DNA from: Gordoniibacillus chartarius
GTDB taxonomy: Bacteria > Bacillota > Bacilli > Paenibacillales > NBRC-103111
Direction of reading: 5' to 3'
Assembly (NCBI RefSeq): GCF_042432825.1
Contig: NZ_JBHLWN010000063.1
Span: 1-43,083 of the forward strand
Length of the DNA: 43,083 nucleotides
The position numbers and the translations under genes were made by a program. The notes below the pieces were generated by a model. That model worked only from the letters and a program-made list of their open reading frames with translations. It was not told the origin of the DNA and did not search any database. Positions 22,544 through 31,677 of this stretch are shown here, piece by piece (the stretch's first letter is position 1; each line of letters opens with the position of its first letter).

Positions 22544-23422
22544 ATGTATTATGCGGCGAAAAAAGAACTGCAAGAAATGCTGTACCGCTACATTCTGCTT
22601 ACTGCCGATCAAGTCGCTGATTTGCTCCATTACCGCAAAAAGACGGTATACAGCATGGCTTCCGAATTGAAGAGAGAGGGGAAGGTGCAAAGCGTCATCC
22701 TCCCCTTTCTGCGAAAGAACCACATCGGCTACGCGCTGACCCGGGACGGGGCGAAAGAGGCGGCGCGGCGAATCGGGGACGCGGAGACGTTCCGCAGCCA
22801 CGGATGGAAAGAAGCACCGTTGCAGCTCGAACATTTTTACGGGACAAACGCATTTTTTATTTCCCTCATTCGCCATAGCCTGACTGAGCCCGGCGAAGGC
22901 TTGCTTGAATGGTTGGGCGCTCGCGAAGCGGCGGAACGGTACGTGCAGACACAAACTTCGGGACGCCAATCGAGACCGGTCAAGCCGGACGGAATGGGCG
23001 CCTATTTGCTGCCCGGACGGGGCAGGCTCGTCTTTCATCTGGAGTATGACACCGGGAGTGAGAGCACCTGGCGGTTGAAAGAAAAAATGTGGAATTACGG
23101 GCGGCTGCTCCCCACACTCTGGCCCAAAGTCGAAGCGGTGCATGTGCTGTTTGTGACGAAAATCGCCAGCCGCCCGGGGCCGCTCATCGACATTTGGCAG
23201 GCGCTTTGCTCGGGATCATTGAGCGGCATGCGGCTGCCGAACATTTGGGTCATTCATGAAAAAGAATGGATGGCCAAAGGGGTCGAGACAGCGCTCTGGT
23301 GGGGAAGGGACGGCCAGCGGATAAGATGGAAGGACATGCCGCTGCTCTCCCCTCCCGTGGATCCGAACTTGCTGATTCTCGGCAAACAGCCGCGGGAGCC
23401 GTCACCGATGCAGGGGAGGTGA
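22544..23422 (+). CDS. Replication-relaxation family protein (292 aa)
   Basis: The ATG at 22544 follows AAGGAGG; a GTG at 22529 overlaps that site and is excluded. The N-terminus is a winged helix (YILLTADQVADLLHYRKKTV). The middle has HFYGTNAFFISLIRHSL and the C-terminal half a nuclease-like core, with VKPDGMGAY and FHLEYDTGSESTWRLKEK. This D...E-x-D-x-G-x-E pattern is typical of the Replic_Relax family (PF13814) found in conjugative elements of Bacillota. It may process or recruit the transfer DNA. No classical relaxase HUH motif is present. Confidence 0.8.
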   Translation: MYYAAKKELQEMLYRYILLTADQVADLLHYRKKTVYSMASELKREGKVQSVILPFLRKNHIGYALTRDGAKEAARRIGDAETFRSHGWKEAPLQLEHFYGTNAFFISLIRHSLTEPGEGLLEWLGAREAAERYVQTQTSGRQSRPVKPDGMGAYLLPGRGRLVFHLEYDTGSESTWRLKEKMWNYGRLLPTLWPKVEAVHVLFVTKIASRPGPLIDIWQALCSGSLSGMRLPNIWVIHEKEWMAKGVETALWWGRDGQRIRWKDMPLLSPPVDPNLLILGKQPREPSPMQGR

Positions 23423-23427
23423 ACAAG

Positions 23428-24246
23428 GTGGAGATGCGCTGGTTTCCGAAACTGGTTTTATGGAGCATGCTGACCCTTTCCTGTCTTGGAGCGGTGTCCA
23501 CACTGCTCAATACGGAAGCCGATCCGGCGCCGATCCTTCTCAAGCGAACCCTGGAACAGCAAATGGCGATCCAGACGGCGGTAAGCTTTGCCCGAGAATG
23601 GATGCGCTGGGACGGAGAAGAACTGCCGGAAGCTCGAGTGCAGCGGCTTAAACCATACGTCACTCCGGATGCGCTGAACCGTGTTTCTGCGCTTCAACCG
23701 GAACAAAAAGCAAAACGGCAGGAGATAATCTCGTCGGAGTTTGTTGCCCTGACTTCCAGCAGCGGCTCGCGCTACACAGTTCGGATTCGGGTCATTGCTG
23801 CAACTCCCGAACGGGTCGTATGGGAAGCCGATGTGCCCGTGTGGGTGCAGGCCGGAAAGGGCGCTGCCGTGACTGCGCCGCCGCTCATCCGTTTGCCGCA
23901 GGAGCCGCCTGCCGTTCCGGAGACCGGAAGCGGGGAATCGGCTGCATCTGCAGAGGTCAAGCAGCGGATGCGTCCGGCGATCGAAAGCTTCCTGAAAGCG
24001 GTGTGCGAAGGCAAGGATGCGGACAGCCTGTTCAACTACGTCGCGACCGGCTCCAATGTGAAACCGCTCGAAGGCAGGCTTCGCTTCATTGCGCTGGATC
24101 GGCTGGAAGCAACCGGAACGGGACCGTATCAGGTTGCCGTTACGTTTTCGGCGCAGGATGCGGCGACCGGCTTTCGGTTCACACAGATGTGGAAGCTGAC
24201 GGTAACGGAAGAAAACAAGAAGTTTTTTGTAGGGTCTGTGGAGTAG
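23428..24246 (+). CDS. TcpC/VirB8-like conjugation protein (272 aa)
   Basis: GTG 23428 lies 6 nt after GGGAGGTG; ATG 23434 is also possible. A single membrane helix near the N-terminus (FPKLVLWSMLTLSCLGAV) is followed by two NTF2-like domains. The linker between them is Pro/Glu/Ser-rich. This is the TcpC architecture (TpcC family, VirB8-like) described for Clostridium plasmid transfer. It would sit outside the membrane and hold the channel together. The following frames are closely spaced in the same operon. Confidence 0.82.
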   Translation: MEMRWFPKLVLWSMLTLSCLGAVSTLLNTEADPAPILLKRTLEQQMAIQTAVSFAREWMRWDGEELPEARVQRLKPYVTPDALNRVSALQPEQKAKRQEIISSEFVALTSSSGSRYTVRIRVIAATPERVVWEADVPVWVQAGKGAAVTAPPLIRLPQEPPAVPETGSGESAASAEVKQRMRPAIESFLKAVCEGKDADSLFNYVATGSNVKPLEGRLRFIALDRLEATGTGPYQVAVTFSAQDAATGFRFTQMWKLTVTEENKKFFVGSVE

Positions 24247-24284
24247 GCGGTCTATGGGTGGAAAAAAGGGAGGTTCGACTTACG

Positions 24285-24452
24285 ATGTCCAAACAGGAAG
24301 AAGAACGGCAAGCGATACTTGCCCGGCTTCAGCAACTGGATCGTCATGGCGTTTGGACCGACGAAAAAAGCAGGATGGAAGGATATCCGCCGCTCACTTT
24401 GCATGAAGCGCGGGCCAAATGGGCCGCCATGTCGGATCCGAAAAATCAATGA
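24285..24452 (+). CDS. Small charged protein (55 aa)
   Basis: The frame starts at 24285 and has a GGGAGG about 10 nt upstream. It encodes a soluble helix-rich protein: EEERQAILARLQQLDRHGVW, then LTLHEARAKWAAM. No family was recognised. It lies inside the transfer operon. Confidence 0.55.
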   Translation: MSKQEEERQAILARLQQLDRHGVWTDEKSRMEGYPPLTLHEARAKWAAMSDPKNQ

Positions 24453-24509
24453 CGGTTAGCGGGAAGCGATTAGAAATCAGAAACATCTTGTAATAAAAGG
24501 GGTGGGACA

Positions 24510-24767
24510 GTGGAAGGGGATTTTGTGAATACCGGGTTGCTTGTCGTTAAGCGGCTGCTGCAAGCCATTTTCCTCACCATCGCGATATACCGGGGCGTGA
24601 AAATGTACGCGAACGGCGAGACGAACCGGCTTTGGTCGCACATTGTGCTGTCGACGATTTTGGGCATTTTCGTCTTCGCTCCCGGCATTGCCAAGTACTT
24701 GGCGCTCTACGTGCTAAAGCAGCTTGGCATTTCCGTTGATGGGCTGACGGATACGACAGGCGGGTGA
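24510..24767 (+). CDS. VirB2/TcpD-like small membrane protein (85 aa)
   Basis: GTG 24510 follows AAAAGGGGTG. Two membrane helices flank a short basic loop: LLVVKRLLQAIFLTIAIYRG and HIVLSTILGIFVFAPGIAKY. Size, two-helix topology and position between TcpC and TcpE match the TcpD or VirB2-like component of Gram-positive transfer systems. This is a functional inference from topology and context. Confidence 0.6.
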   Translation: MEGDFVNTGLLVVKRLLQAIFLTIAIYRGVKMYANGETNRLWSHIVLSTILGIFVFAPGIAKYLALYVLKQLGISVDGLTDTTGG

Positions 24768-24773
24768 GGCCGG

Positions 24774-25496
24774 ATGGACGAGGAAAAAACGGAGTCCTAC
24801 CGCGCGTTGTACCGGGTTCGACCGCTCATTTACCATATCGGCGACATTCGCCTGTGGATGCCGATCCGTCAGGATGGCGTGGTGCTCTGGTTTGTATACA
24901 TCGGTGTGTTTTTCGTCTTTTGCTACGTGTTCCCGGTGCTGGCCTGGCTGCTCCCGCTTGATCGGACGATCACGATGGTCGTAGGCCCGATTGCCGCAGC
25001 CTACTACACGGTCAAGCTCGATCCGGCGGGGAAAACCGTGCCGCGTTATTTGCGGGATATTTTGCATTTTTTGGTGCGCCCGAAATGGTTCGTCCGCTGG
25101 CAGGCGAACCGCCAGCCTGGAGGGAAGCGAAAGCTCCGGTTTGTTGGCCGCTACCGTCCGTATGAACGAGTCACGCTGCAAAGCGGCGGAGAATTGTGGC
25201 GCGGCGGCAGCGGCTCGCTTAGCGGAACGGTCGAGGGCTTGGAGATGCTTGCCCTTCCCGCCAATATGCGTGTTCGCTGGCGCGGGCGTTCCGGGAGGCT
25301 GACCTTGACGCCGGTGAAACGACCATCCAAACGGGCGGTTGTTCCACCTGCCGTGCTGGAAGGGAAGACCCAAAGGACGCTGGTGTGGATGACAGCCGCT
25401 CCGGTGCAAATACAGCGAGAGAAGAAAGACGAACACATGGAGATATGGAAGGTTGGAAAACGGAACGGCATGCAGCGAAAGGAGGACGGCGTGTAA
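24774..25496 (+). CDS. TcpE-family/VirB3-like membrane protein (240 aa)
   Basis: The N-terminal 75 residues have two membrane helices. They are followed by the TcpE-like segment KTVPRYLRDILHFLVRPKWF that leads into a cytoplasmic basic tail. The TcpE/PrgI family is the VirB3 counterpart that anchors the VirB4 ATPase. The C-terminal 100 residues are a beta-rich extension, longer than in the shortest family members. The stop is directly followed by the next ATG. Confidence 0.85.
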   Translation: MDEEKTESYRALYRVRPLIYHIGDIRLWMPIRQDGVVLWFVYIGVFFVFCYVFPVLAWLLPLDRTITMVVGPIAAAYYTVKLDPAGKTVPRYLRDILHFLVRPKWFVRWQANRQPGGKRKLRFVGRYRPYERVTLQSGGELWRGGSGSLSGTVEGLEMLALPANMRVRWRGRSGRLTLTPVKRPSKRAVVPPAVLEGKTQRTLVWMTAAPVQIQREKKDEHMEIWKVGKRNGMQRKEDGV

Positions 25497-25721
25497 ATGA
25501 AACCATTGCTTGACACCATCCGGCCGGAAGCGCTCAAAGCGATAAGCCCCGGAGATGTTATCGTGTTCCGGATGGTAAACAACGAACAATGCAGCGGCGT
25601 CATTGAATGGGTCTCTCCTCAACATGACGCTTTCACGTTTGCCGATCGCGGGTTTCGGATTCATGCGGTCGAAATTGCCCGTATCGAATCGCACATCCCG
25701 GCCGGTTCATCTTCGCGATGA
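25497..25721 (+). CDS. Small hypothetical protein (74 aa)
   Basis: ATG 25497 follows AAAGGAGG and is adjacent to the TcpE stop. The product is short and beta-rich (ISPGDVIVFRMVNNEQCSGV) and could be an Sm-like or SH3-like fold. No family was recognised. It is encoded between the VirB3-like and VirB4-like genes. Confidence 0.6.
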   Translation: MKPLLDTIRPEALKAISPGDVIVFRMVNNEQCSGVIEWVSPQHDAFTFADRGFRIHAVEIARIESHIPAGSSSR

Positions 25722-25754
25722 AGAATCTAATGCGGTGTAGGGAGGTGAAGGGCA

Positions 25755-28247
25755 TTGACTTTTCCGGTGTTATATTGGGAACAAAACCTCCTGTTCGACA
25801 CGCTGCTGAAGCCGTGGGCGGTGTATCGCATTTCGCTGAAGCCGTATGCGTACCAATCCTCGGAGAAAAAGCGCGGCACGGTCAGTTCGATGCAGCAATT
25901 TCTGCACAGCTATCACGGCAGCGGCCAATTGCTCTCCGTCACCCGGATGATGGACGCCGCGATGTGGCGGGCTAGGCGCATAGGCCAAGGCGCGGAATAC
26001 GAGCGATATGTGAAAGCGGTCATGCAGCGGTTTGCCGAGCGGCGGCCGTGGCAGCGATCGCTTTATCTCATTTTGCAGCTGTCCGCCGTGCACAAGCAGT
26101 TCCCGGAAGTGGATTTATCCGGTTGGCGCAAAACCGGCGAAACGCTGCGGGAGTGGGCTGGCGCGATGGGGCGCAATATTCAGGAACAGTTTTGGTACCG
26201 CCAGCGCGGGGAACTTGAGCTGGAGCGACTGAACATCGCGTTGTCCGCTGAAAGCTTGCAGTTCAATCAGGTCAACCACCACTTAAACGGCGAACGGTGC
26301 GGGCCTCGGGAGATCGAGTGGCTAATCCGGCGCGGCTTTTTCCGAGGGCTGGCGCTCGAGCCGGAGCTCACGCTGACGCCGGAGACGATGCGGGAGGTTC
26401 TGGTGAAGGGCGAGAAGGTGCTGCTTCGCCCGAAAAAGTCGCTGCCGGTGCTGCTCGCCGCCGATCTGGTCGGCGAAGAAAAGATGAAGACGTGGATCGT
26501 GCATCACGACGACTGGGAGGAGGACAGCCGTAAAAGCTATCAGGCGTTTTTCTCGGTCGTCGATGTGCCGGAGGAGATTTCGACCATCGGCGACGAGTGG
26601 CTGTATGCGCTCGAAGACCTGCCGTTTCCCGCCGAAGTGAGCATCCATTTTCAGGTACAGACGCCGCACGAGGCGGCGGGCGGCTTGCAACGAAGCCGCA
26701 AGGCGCTCAAAGACCAACGTCGCGAGTATAAGGAAGCGTCCGAGGAAACGCCGATTACGCTCGAATGGGCGGGCAAGCGCGGGCGGGTGCTTGAAAACAA
26801 GCTGCAAAAAGGGATGCCGCTCGTTTGGTCGTCGACGTGGCTCAATGTCGCGGCTTCCTCCCGGAAGGAACTGGAGGAACGGGCGGCGCAGCTTTCGCAA
26901 TTGTATGCGACCAAGCAAATCCGCATCGTTCGATCGCCGGCCGATCAAGCGAAGGCGTTTCAACTCTTTTTGCCCGGTTCTGCGATGGACAAGCAAAACC
27001 GCATTCCGATGGATCCGAAGTTTTTGGCGGCGGGCATGCTGCACGGCTCCCGGGAGATTGGCGATCCGGACGGGGATTACATCGGCCGGACGCTGCACCG
27101 CATTCCGGTGCTGCTCGATCTGAAGCGTCCGATGTCCAAGGTACTGAACCGGTCCGGTGCGATCGTCATCGTCGGCACGCTCGGTTCCGGAAAGTCGGTG
27201 CTGAAGAAGACGTTGTTTTACCACGGATACAACCAGGGCGGCATCGTATTTTCTATTGATCCGAAAGATGAAGACAGTTGTTTCGCCCTCATCCCGGATA
27301 TTCAGCAGAACATGGTGCGCCTGAACTTTTCGGCGGAATCGGCGACGAAATTCAATCCATTTCGGATGTCAAAAAGCGAGGAACGAGCGCACGGCATTGT
27401 ACTGGATTTCCTCAGTTTGCTGCTCGAGGGGACAAAAAGCGACGAGCGGGCCGACGCCATCATGGAAGCCGTGGAACGGACCTTTGAGCGGGATCGGCGC
27501 GATCTGCATCTTTTTATCGAAGAACTGGAGCGTGTTGCGGCGGAATCGCCGGTGGAAGCGATTCGGGTAGAGGCACGGCGCTGCGTGAACCGGCTGCACT
27601 CTTACTCGCGCAGCCCGTTCGGAAAGTTTATCTTCGCCCGCGACGGAGAAGAAAACACGTATTTGAGCGGCGCGCGTTTTATCGTCATTACGCTCGCCGG
27701 TCTGCCGCTCCCCAAGAAGCGCAGCGAACGGCTGCAGACGGCGCTGACGCCCAACGAGCGGTTCGGCCTTGGCATCATGTATTTGGTTGCGGCGCTTGGG
27801 CGCGAGTATATGTTTTACAGCCCGCACGACCTGCTCAAAATCTTCGGCATCGACGAAAGCTGGATTCTTCGTTCCTTTCCGGAAGGCGCGCTGCTCATTG
27901 ATGAAATCATTCGGATGGGCCGTTCCTTTCAGGTCGTGCCGCTCTTGGCGACCCAAAACCCTGGAGACGTTTCGGATGAGGAGACGAGAAACAATCTCGG
28001 CTCCATTTTTTGTTTCCGCACCGAAGACCCGCGGGCGATTGCGGACAATCTGACGCTGCTCGGTCTCGATCCCGACGACGAGGACATGATCCAATCATTC
28101 CGTGAACTGAAAGCCGGGGATTGCTTCATGAAAGACATTACCGGCCGGATCGGGCGGGTGCACATCGAGCCGACGCCGGACGATCTGCTGACCATCTTTA
28201 ATACGACGCCGGATCGACATCCGCCGGAAAGGGGGGAAACCCATTGA
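25755..28247 (+). CDS. VirB4-like transfer ATPase (TcpF type, 830 aa)
   Basis: TTG 25755 lies behind GGGAGGTGAAGGG; no ATG in frame has a better site. The N-terminal 420 residues are the VirB4 recruitment domain. The motor domain has Walker A GTLGSGKS (474-481) and Walker B ALLIDEI (Asp716-Glu717), followed by PLLATQNPGDVSDEE. Length and motifs fit VirB4/TcpF, the ATPase that drives channel assembly and substrate passage. Its stop overlaps the next start in a TTGA arrangement. Confidence 0.9.
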   Translation: MTFPVLYWEQNLLFDTLLKPWAVYRISLKPYAYQSSEKKRGTVSSMQQFLHSYHGSGQLLSVTRMMDAAMWRARRIGQGAEYERYVKAVMQRFAERRPWQRSLYLILQLSAVHKQFPEVDLSGWRKTGETLREWAGAMGRNIQEQFWYRQRGELELERLNIALSAESLQFNQVNHHLNGERCGPREIEWLIRRGFFRGLALEPELTLTPETMREVLVKGEKVLLRPKKSLPVLLAADLVGEEKMKTWIVHHDDWEEDSRKSYQAFFSVVDVPEEISTIGDEWLYALEDLPFPAEVSIHFQVQTPHEAAGGLQRSRKALKDQRREYKEASEETPITLEWAGKRGRVLENKLQKGMPLVWSSTWLNVAASSRKELEERAAQLSQLYATKQIRIVRSPADQAKAFQLFLPGSAMDKQNRIPMDPKFLAAGMLHGSREIGDPDGDYIGRTLHRIPVLLDLKRPMSKVLNRSGAIVIVGTLGSGKSVLKKTLFYHGYNQGGIVFSIDPKDEDSCFALIPDIQQNMVRLNFSAESATKFNPFRMSKSEERAHGIVLDFLSLLLEGTKSDERADAIMEAVERTFERDRRDLHLFIEELERVAAESPVEAIRVEARRCVNRLHSYSRSPFGKFIFARDGEENTYLSGARFIVITLAGLPLPKKRSERLQTALTPNERFGLGIMYLVAALGREYMFYSPHDLLKIFGIDESWILRSFPEGALLIDEIIRMGRSFQVVPLLATQNPGDVSDEETRNNLGSIFCFRTEDPRAIADNLTLLGLDPDDEDMIQSFRELKAGDCFMKDITGRIGRVHIEPTPDDLLTIFNTTPDRHPPERGETH

Positions 28248-29782
28248 AACGACAATGCCGATTCGGACTGTTATTGGTGGTGTTAATCGCTTGCATGATG
28301 ACATTGGCAAATCCGGTTGCCGTATCTGCTGAAACACCAAAAGACATGCTGGATCAGCTGTTGCCCGGAGAAAGCGAGATGGGCATTGAACCCGGGGACC
28401 GGACGCTCGATTACCGCCAGTATCCGACGGATCACTACACATGGGATTTGGGCTACGATCTCGTCGAGTGGTCCGGGTGGAAGCCGCGACTGAACAACCC
28501 GTTTCCGATTGTGTTGAACTGGATCGCCAACGTGCTGTTTCTGTTCAGCGCGTTTATCACCCGCCTTTGCATTTTCCTGATGCAGCTCGGCTTTCACACC
28601 GATCTCGTCAATGAACAGCTTTCGCTGATTATGCCGATCATGGATGGGCTAAGAACAAGCATCTTTTCCAAGTTTCTGCCTTGGGCGCTCGTGCTCTTGG
28701 CCGCTTGGATGGTGAAAGTCGGATACTGGAACAACCAGACGTCGCGGCTCATGTCCGGCGTCATCGGATCGATTGTTGTGCTCATAGGAAGCTACTGGTT
28801 TTTCACGCATGCGGGACAGAGTATCCGCGCAGTGTCGCAGACGATGGACAAGCTGACGCAAGTGACGATGGGCTCCTTGGCCGCGCCCTACCAGCGCGTG
28901 ACCGGCGAGCAAATGGACGCGGGACTCGCGAACGCGGCGGACCAGCAGCTTCTGGCGACGTCCAACCGGCTGTGGAAGCTGTTTGTCGACCGTCCGTGGC
29001 TGATCGGGCAGTTTAACCGTCAGGACGCAGGCGCGGTGCGCATGACGTCGGAGGAAGTGGAAGCGATCTTGGACCGAGCCGAAGAGGAAGACACCACGAT
29101 CGGGGTGCGGGTCGGCGATGCGTGGTCGCATTGGATGCGGCAATACGCGCCCGGGATGAAAGAGCGGGATATATTGCGGAAGGTGCTGGGCGATCCGAAA
29201 ATCGACCACGGCGATCACGCGGACGTGCCGTATTTGTTTGCCGGCGGTTCGGCGGGCATCCGCTGCCTGGTCGCGCTGCTGTCGCTGATCGCTACCCTGA
29301 CGTTGCTGCTGTTTGTCGGGACCATTTCGCTCATCTTGATTGTAGCGCAAGAGATGGCGCTCGCGATCATCATCCTCGCGCCGGTTGTGCTGTTGATCGG
29401 CCTGTTCCCGGAGCGGGGAGTTGCGTTCGTGCGGCGTTGGGTCGGCTGGCTAATCGGGACGCTCGGGACCAAGGTGATCTACGGTTTTTACCTCGGCTTT
29501 ACGCTGCTCGTGGCCGACATCGTCGCGCGCGGTTCCGGCATTCTGATGCTGCAGCAAATCTTTGTGGCGCTGCTGTTTTTCTGCGCGTTTTTGTTCCGAA
29601 AGAAAATCCTGAAGCAACTGCTTGGCATCTTCCAAGCGCCGACGCCGCATGAGATGTACGACGCTTCCAAGCGGGAGGTCGCTTATCATGTCGAGGAGGC
29701 GAAACAGTCGTGGGAGAACACGAAGGAGCGCGCGAAGAAGGCGAAAGTCACGGCGAAAAAAATCATCGACAAGCTCAAGTAG
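28244..29782 (+). CDS. VirB6-like channel protein (CD3337/EF1877 type, 512 aa)
   Basis: TTG 28244 overlaps the VirB4 stop by 4 nt. A signal peptide precedes an extracellular segment. About six to seven membrane helices follow; the central extramembrane region (about 180-330) separates two helix groups. It has the long hydrophobic core SLIATLTLLLFVGTISLILI and a basic C-terminal coiled tail (ENTKERAKKAKVTAKKIIDK). It matches the mobilome membrane protein group that takes the VirB6/TrbL place in Gram-positive transfer systems. Confidence 0.78.
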   Translation: MKRQCRFGLLLVVLIACMMTLANPVAVSAETPKDMLDQLLPGESEMGIEPGDRTLDYRQYPTDHYTWDLGYDLVEWSGWKPRLNNPFPIVLNWIANVLFLFSAFITRLCIFLMQLGFHTDLVNEQLSLIMPIMDGLRTSIFSKFLPWALVLLAAWMVKVGYWNNQTSRLMSGVIGSIVVLIGSYWFFTHAGQSIRAVSQTMDKLTQVTMGSLAAPYQRVTGEQMDAGLANAADQQLLATSNRLWKLFVDRPWLIGQFNRQDAGAVRMTSEEVEAILDRAEEEDTTIGVRVGDAWSHWMRQYAPGMKERDILRKVLGDPKIDHGDHADVPYLFAGGSAGIRCLVALLSLIATLTLLLFVGTISLILIVAQEMALAIIILAPVVLLIGLFPERGVAFVRRWVGWLIGTLGTKVIYGFYLGFTLLVADIVARGSGILMLQQIFVALLFFCAFLFRKKILKQLLGIFQAPTPHEMYDASKREVAYHVEEAKQSWENTKERAKKAKVTAKKIIDKLK

Positions 29783-29800
29783 CGGAAAGGGGAAGGATGC

Positions 29801-30016
29801 ATGGAGCGACTGGCGGAGTGGCTGAAGCGTGAATTGAAACTCGAGTCCGTTTTGTTCGTTGAGAAGCATTCCCACGGGCATTTGCTTAAGGGGGCGGCTC
29901 AGGAACGGGAAGTAGACTTGTTGGTCGTATCTTCGGGACATGTATGGTTGAAACAGCCGAGTGAACGGTCCTGGAGAACAACGGGCGTTTACGTTCCGGA
30001 TCGGGTACTGTTTTAA
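29801..30016 (+). CDS. Small hypothetical protein (71 aa)
   Basis: ATG 29801 follows GAAAGGGGAAGG. The product starts with an amphipathic helix (MERLAEWLKRELKLESVLFV) followed by a short beta-rich part with VDLLVVSSGHVWLKQ. No family was recognised. Confidence 0.55.
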   Translation: MERLAEWLKRELKLESVLFVEKHSHGHLLKGAAQEREVDLLVVSSGHVWLKQPSERSWRTTGVYVPDRVLF

Positions 30017-30041
30017 ATCTCAAAGCGAGGGGGAGGTTAGC

Positions 30042-30224
30042 ATGGATGAACCTGTGTTCGACCCCGCTAAGATGGAGCGGTTGGTAAAGCGCGATGCGCT
30101 TCTCCGCTTTGTCGTGGAGGATTTGGTGAAGCGCGGCCATTCGAGGGAAAAAGCGCTGGAAGTTACATTTAACGGCTATGTATTGGATGACTCGGTGATG
30201 ATGAGCGAGTATGAAAAGGCTTAA
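30042..30224 (+). CDS. Small hypothetical protein (60 aa)
   Basis: ATG 30042 follows GGGGGAGG. The product is acidic-basic and helical: MDEPVFDPAKMERLVKRDAL, then LVKRGHSREKALEVTFNGYV. It may be a small adaptor. No family was recognised. Confidence 0.55.
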   Translation: MDEPVFDPAKMERLVKRDALLRFVVEDLVKRGHSREKALEVTFNGYVLDDSVMMSEYEKA

Positions 30225-30325
30225 CGAATAGTAAGGATGTGCTGTTATTGGGGATTGCATGAGGCAAAAAGATAGATCGTCTAAGATTGAATCAAGCAAG
30301 CCATTAAGGGGAGGGATTCCTCGAC

Positions 30326-30484
30326 ATGAACGTCGTTCAGGACTTGGAGGCATTGCTCGACGATTTGCAGGAGCGGGTTGAAAACGGAGACGAGTCGTGC
30401 CGCCCGCTTTTACAAAAGGTCGAGGCGGACTTGAAGCAGGCGAGGCAACGGGAAGACATACGAAGAGAGAACCGGGAAACATGA
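30326..30484 (+). CDS. Small coiled-coil protein (52 aa)
   Basis: ATG 30326 follows AAGGGGAGGG. The product is a charged helix with LEALLDDLQERVENGDESC and LLQKVEADLKQARQREDIRR. Its stop overlaps the start of the cell-wall hydrolase gene (ATGA), so it is translationally coupled to it. Confidence 0.6.
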   Translation: MNVVQDLEALLDDLQERVENGDESCRPLLQKVEADLKQARQREDIRRENRET

Positions 30485-31632
30485 GCGCGAAGCAATCCGT
30501 CTTGTTGAAAGCCGCGATCTGGATCATCAGCAGTATCGGGGTGGGCGGCGTGCTTCTAATGCTTGGTTTCGGACTCGTATTCCTGCTGATCATGGGCATG
30601 TTCGTGTCGCAGTCCGGCGCATCGATCGGTGTCCCGCCAATGCCTGAGCAACGGGAAATCAACATTCCCCTGACGATGCTGCCGATCTATTTGCAGGCCG
30701 AACAAGGTCAAGTTCCCTGGTCGAGACTTGCCGCCATTCATCAAGTGACAACGGATTTTGGCGAAAGAAAGCCTTCATCCGGTAATCGGGTGGGATTCGT
30801 GGGATTTCCTGCAGAATTGTGGCATACGTATCAAAAGGATGGGGATGGCGACGGGGACACCGAGGCGGAGAACCCGTATGACGCGATTTTTTCTCTGGCT
30901 CATTACTTGGGAAGCTCGGTCGGCGAACCTCGTCAGAAGTTGGAACGGTTTTTGCCGCAACCTAGCGACGTCGACCGGGTGCTTGGCTTAGAGCGAAATT
31001 TTCATACTCTCCTGTTCATCGAAAACGGATGGTTATGGCCGTTCCCCGGCTCGCCAGTCGTTTCGAGTCCTTACGGGTTGCGTATCGATCCGCTTACGGG
31101 AAAGGAGACATTTCACAAAGGAATCGATATCCCGGCGGCTAAAGGAACACCCGTTCTCGCTGTTCAAGGAGGAACTGTGACCGCCGTTTCGTCCGATCCG
31201 GACGGGTACGGCCACTTTATCCGGATCGACCATGGAGGCGGAATGCAAAGCGTATATGCGCACCTCTCCCAGATTGTCGTGGAAGAAGATCAGCGGGTGA
31301 GTCAAGGAGAATGGATCGGGTTGGTCGGCAGCTCGGGAAGATCGACGGGTCCTCATCTGCATCTGGAGATACGGGAGTACGGATCGACGACCGATCCTTA
31401 TTTGAAGTGGAAGACGGACGAGGAGTGTGATGGTGTGGCGGAAATTCATCTCGAGCAAGGTGCGGACGGATTCATGATATACTTGGTTCTTTCCGCTACT
31501 GAGCCTCGTCCTGTCGGGTTTCGATGGGGGTTTCACGATGCCGCCGCGCTCGCTTTGGATTTGGCAATCAAACGGAACATTCCGGCGAACAACGTGTTCT
31601 ACAAAGGACGAAAACTGTCCGATTATATGTAG
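30481..31632 (+). CDS. Membrane-anchored SLT-like plus M23 endopeptidase (VirB1-like, 383 aa)
   Basis: An N-terminal membrane helix (residues 10-45) is followed by a lysozyme-like SLT region (about 60-165): VPWSRLAAIHQVTTDFGERK, then FPAELWHTYQKDGDGDGDTE and NPYDAIFSLAHYLGSS. The catalytic Glu expected after IHQV is Thr90, so this half is probably inactive. The M23 domain is complete, with HKGID (His212, Asp216) and HLHLE (His292, His294). It should cut peptidoglycan cross-links so the channel or pilus can pass the wall, like VirB1 or CwlT-type proteins. The last 70 residues are an unfamiliar extension. The gene joins the transfer and pilus parts. Confidence 0.88.
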   Translation: MSAKQSVLLKAAIWIISSIGVGGVLLMLGFGLVFLLIMGMFVSQSGASIGVPPMPEQREINIPLTMLPIYLQAEQGQVPWSRLAAIHQVTTDFGERKPSSGNRVGFVGFPAELWHTYQKDGDGDGDTEAENPYDAIFSLAHYLGSSVGEPRQKLERFLPQPSDVDRVLGLERNFHTLLFIENGWLWPFPGSPVVSSPYGLRIDPLTGKETFHKGIDIPAAKGTPVLAVQGGTVTAVSSDPDGYGHFIRIDHGGGMQSVYAHLSQIVVEEDQRVSQGEWIGLVGSSGRSTGPHLHLEIREYGSTTDPYLKWKTDEECDGVAEIHLEQGADGFMIYLVLSATEPRPVGFRWGFHDAAALALDLAIKRNIPANNVFYKGRKLSDYM

Positions 31633-31677
31633 GTAATATTTCGGAAAAAAACGGGGTGATGCTTTACGGAAACCTGG

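Noticed and set aside
22128..22670. Arg-rich plus-strand frame
   Set aside because: Starts inside the coupling ATPase in another frame and ends inside the next gene; its character comes from the tandem repeat.
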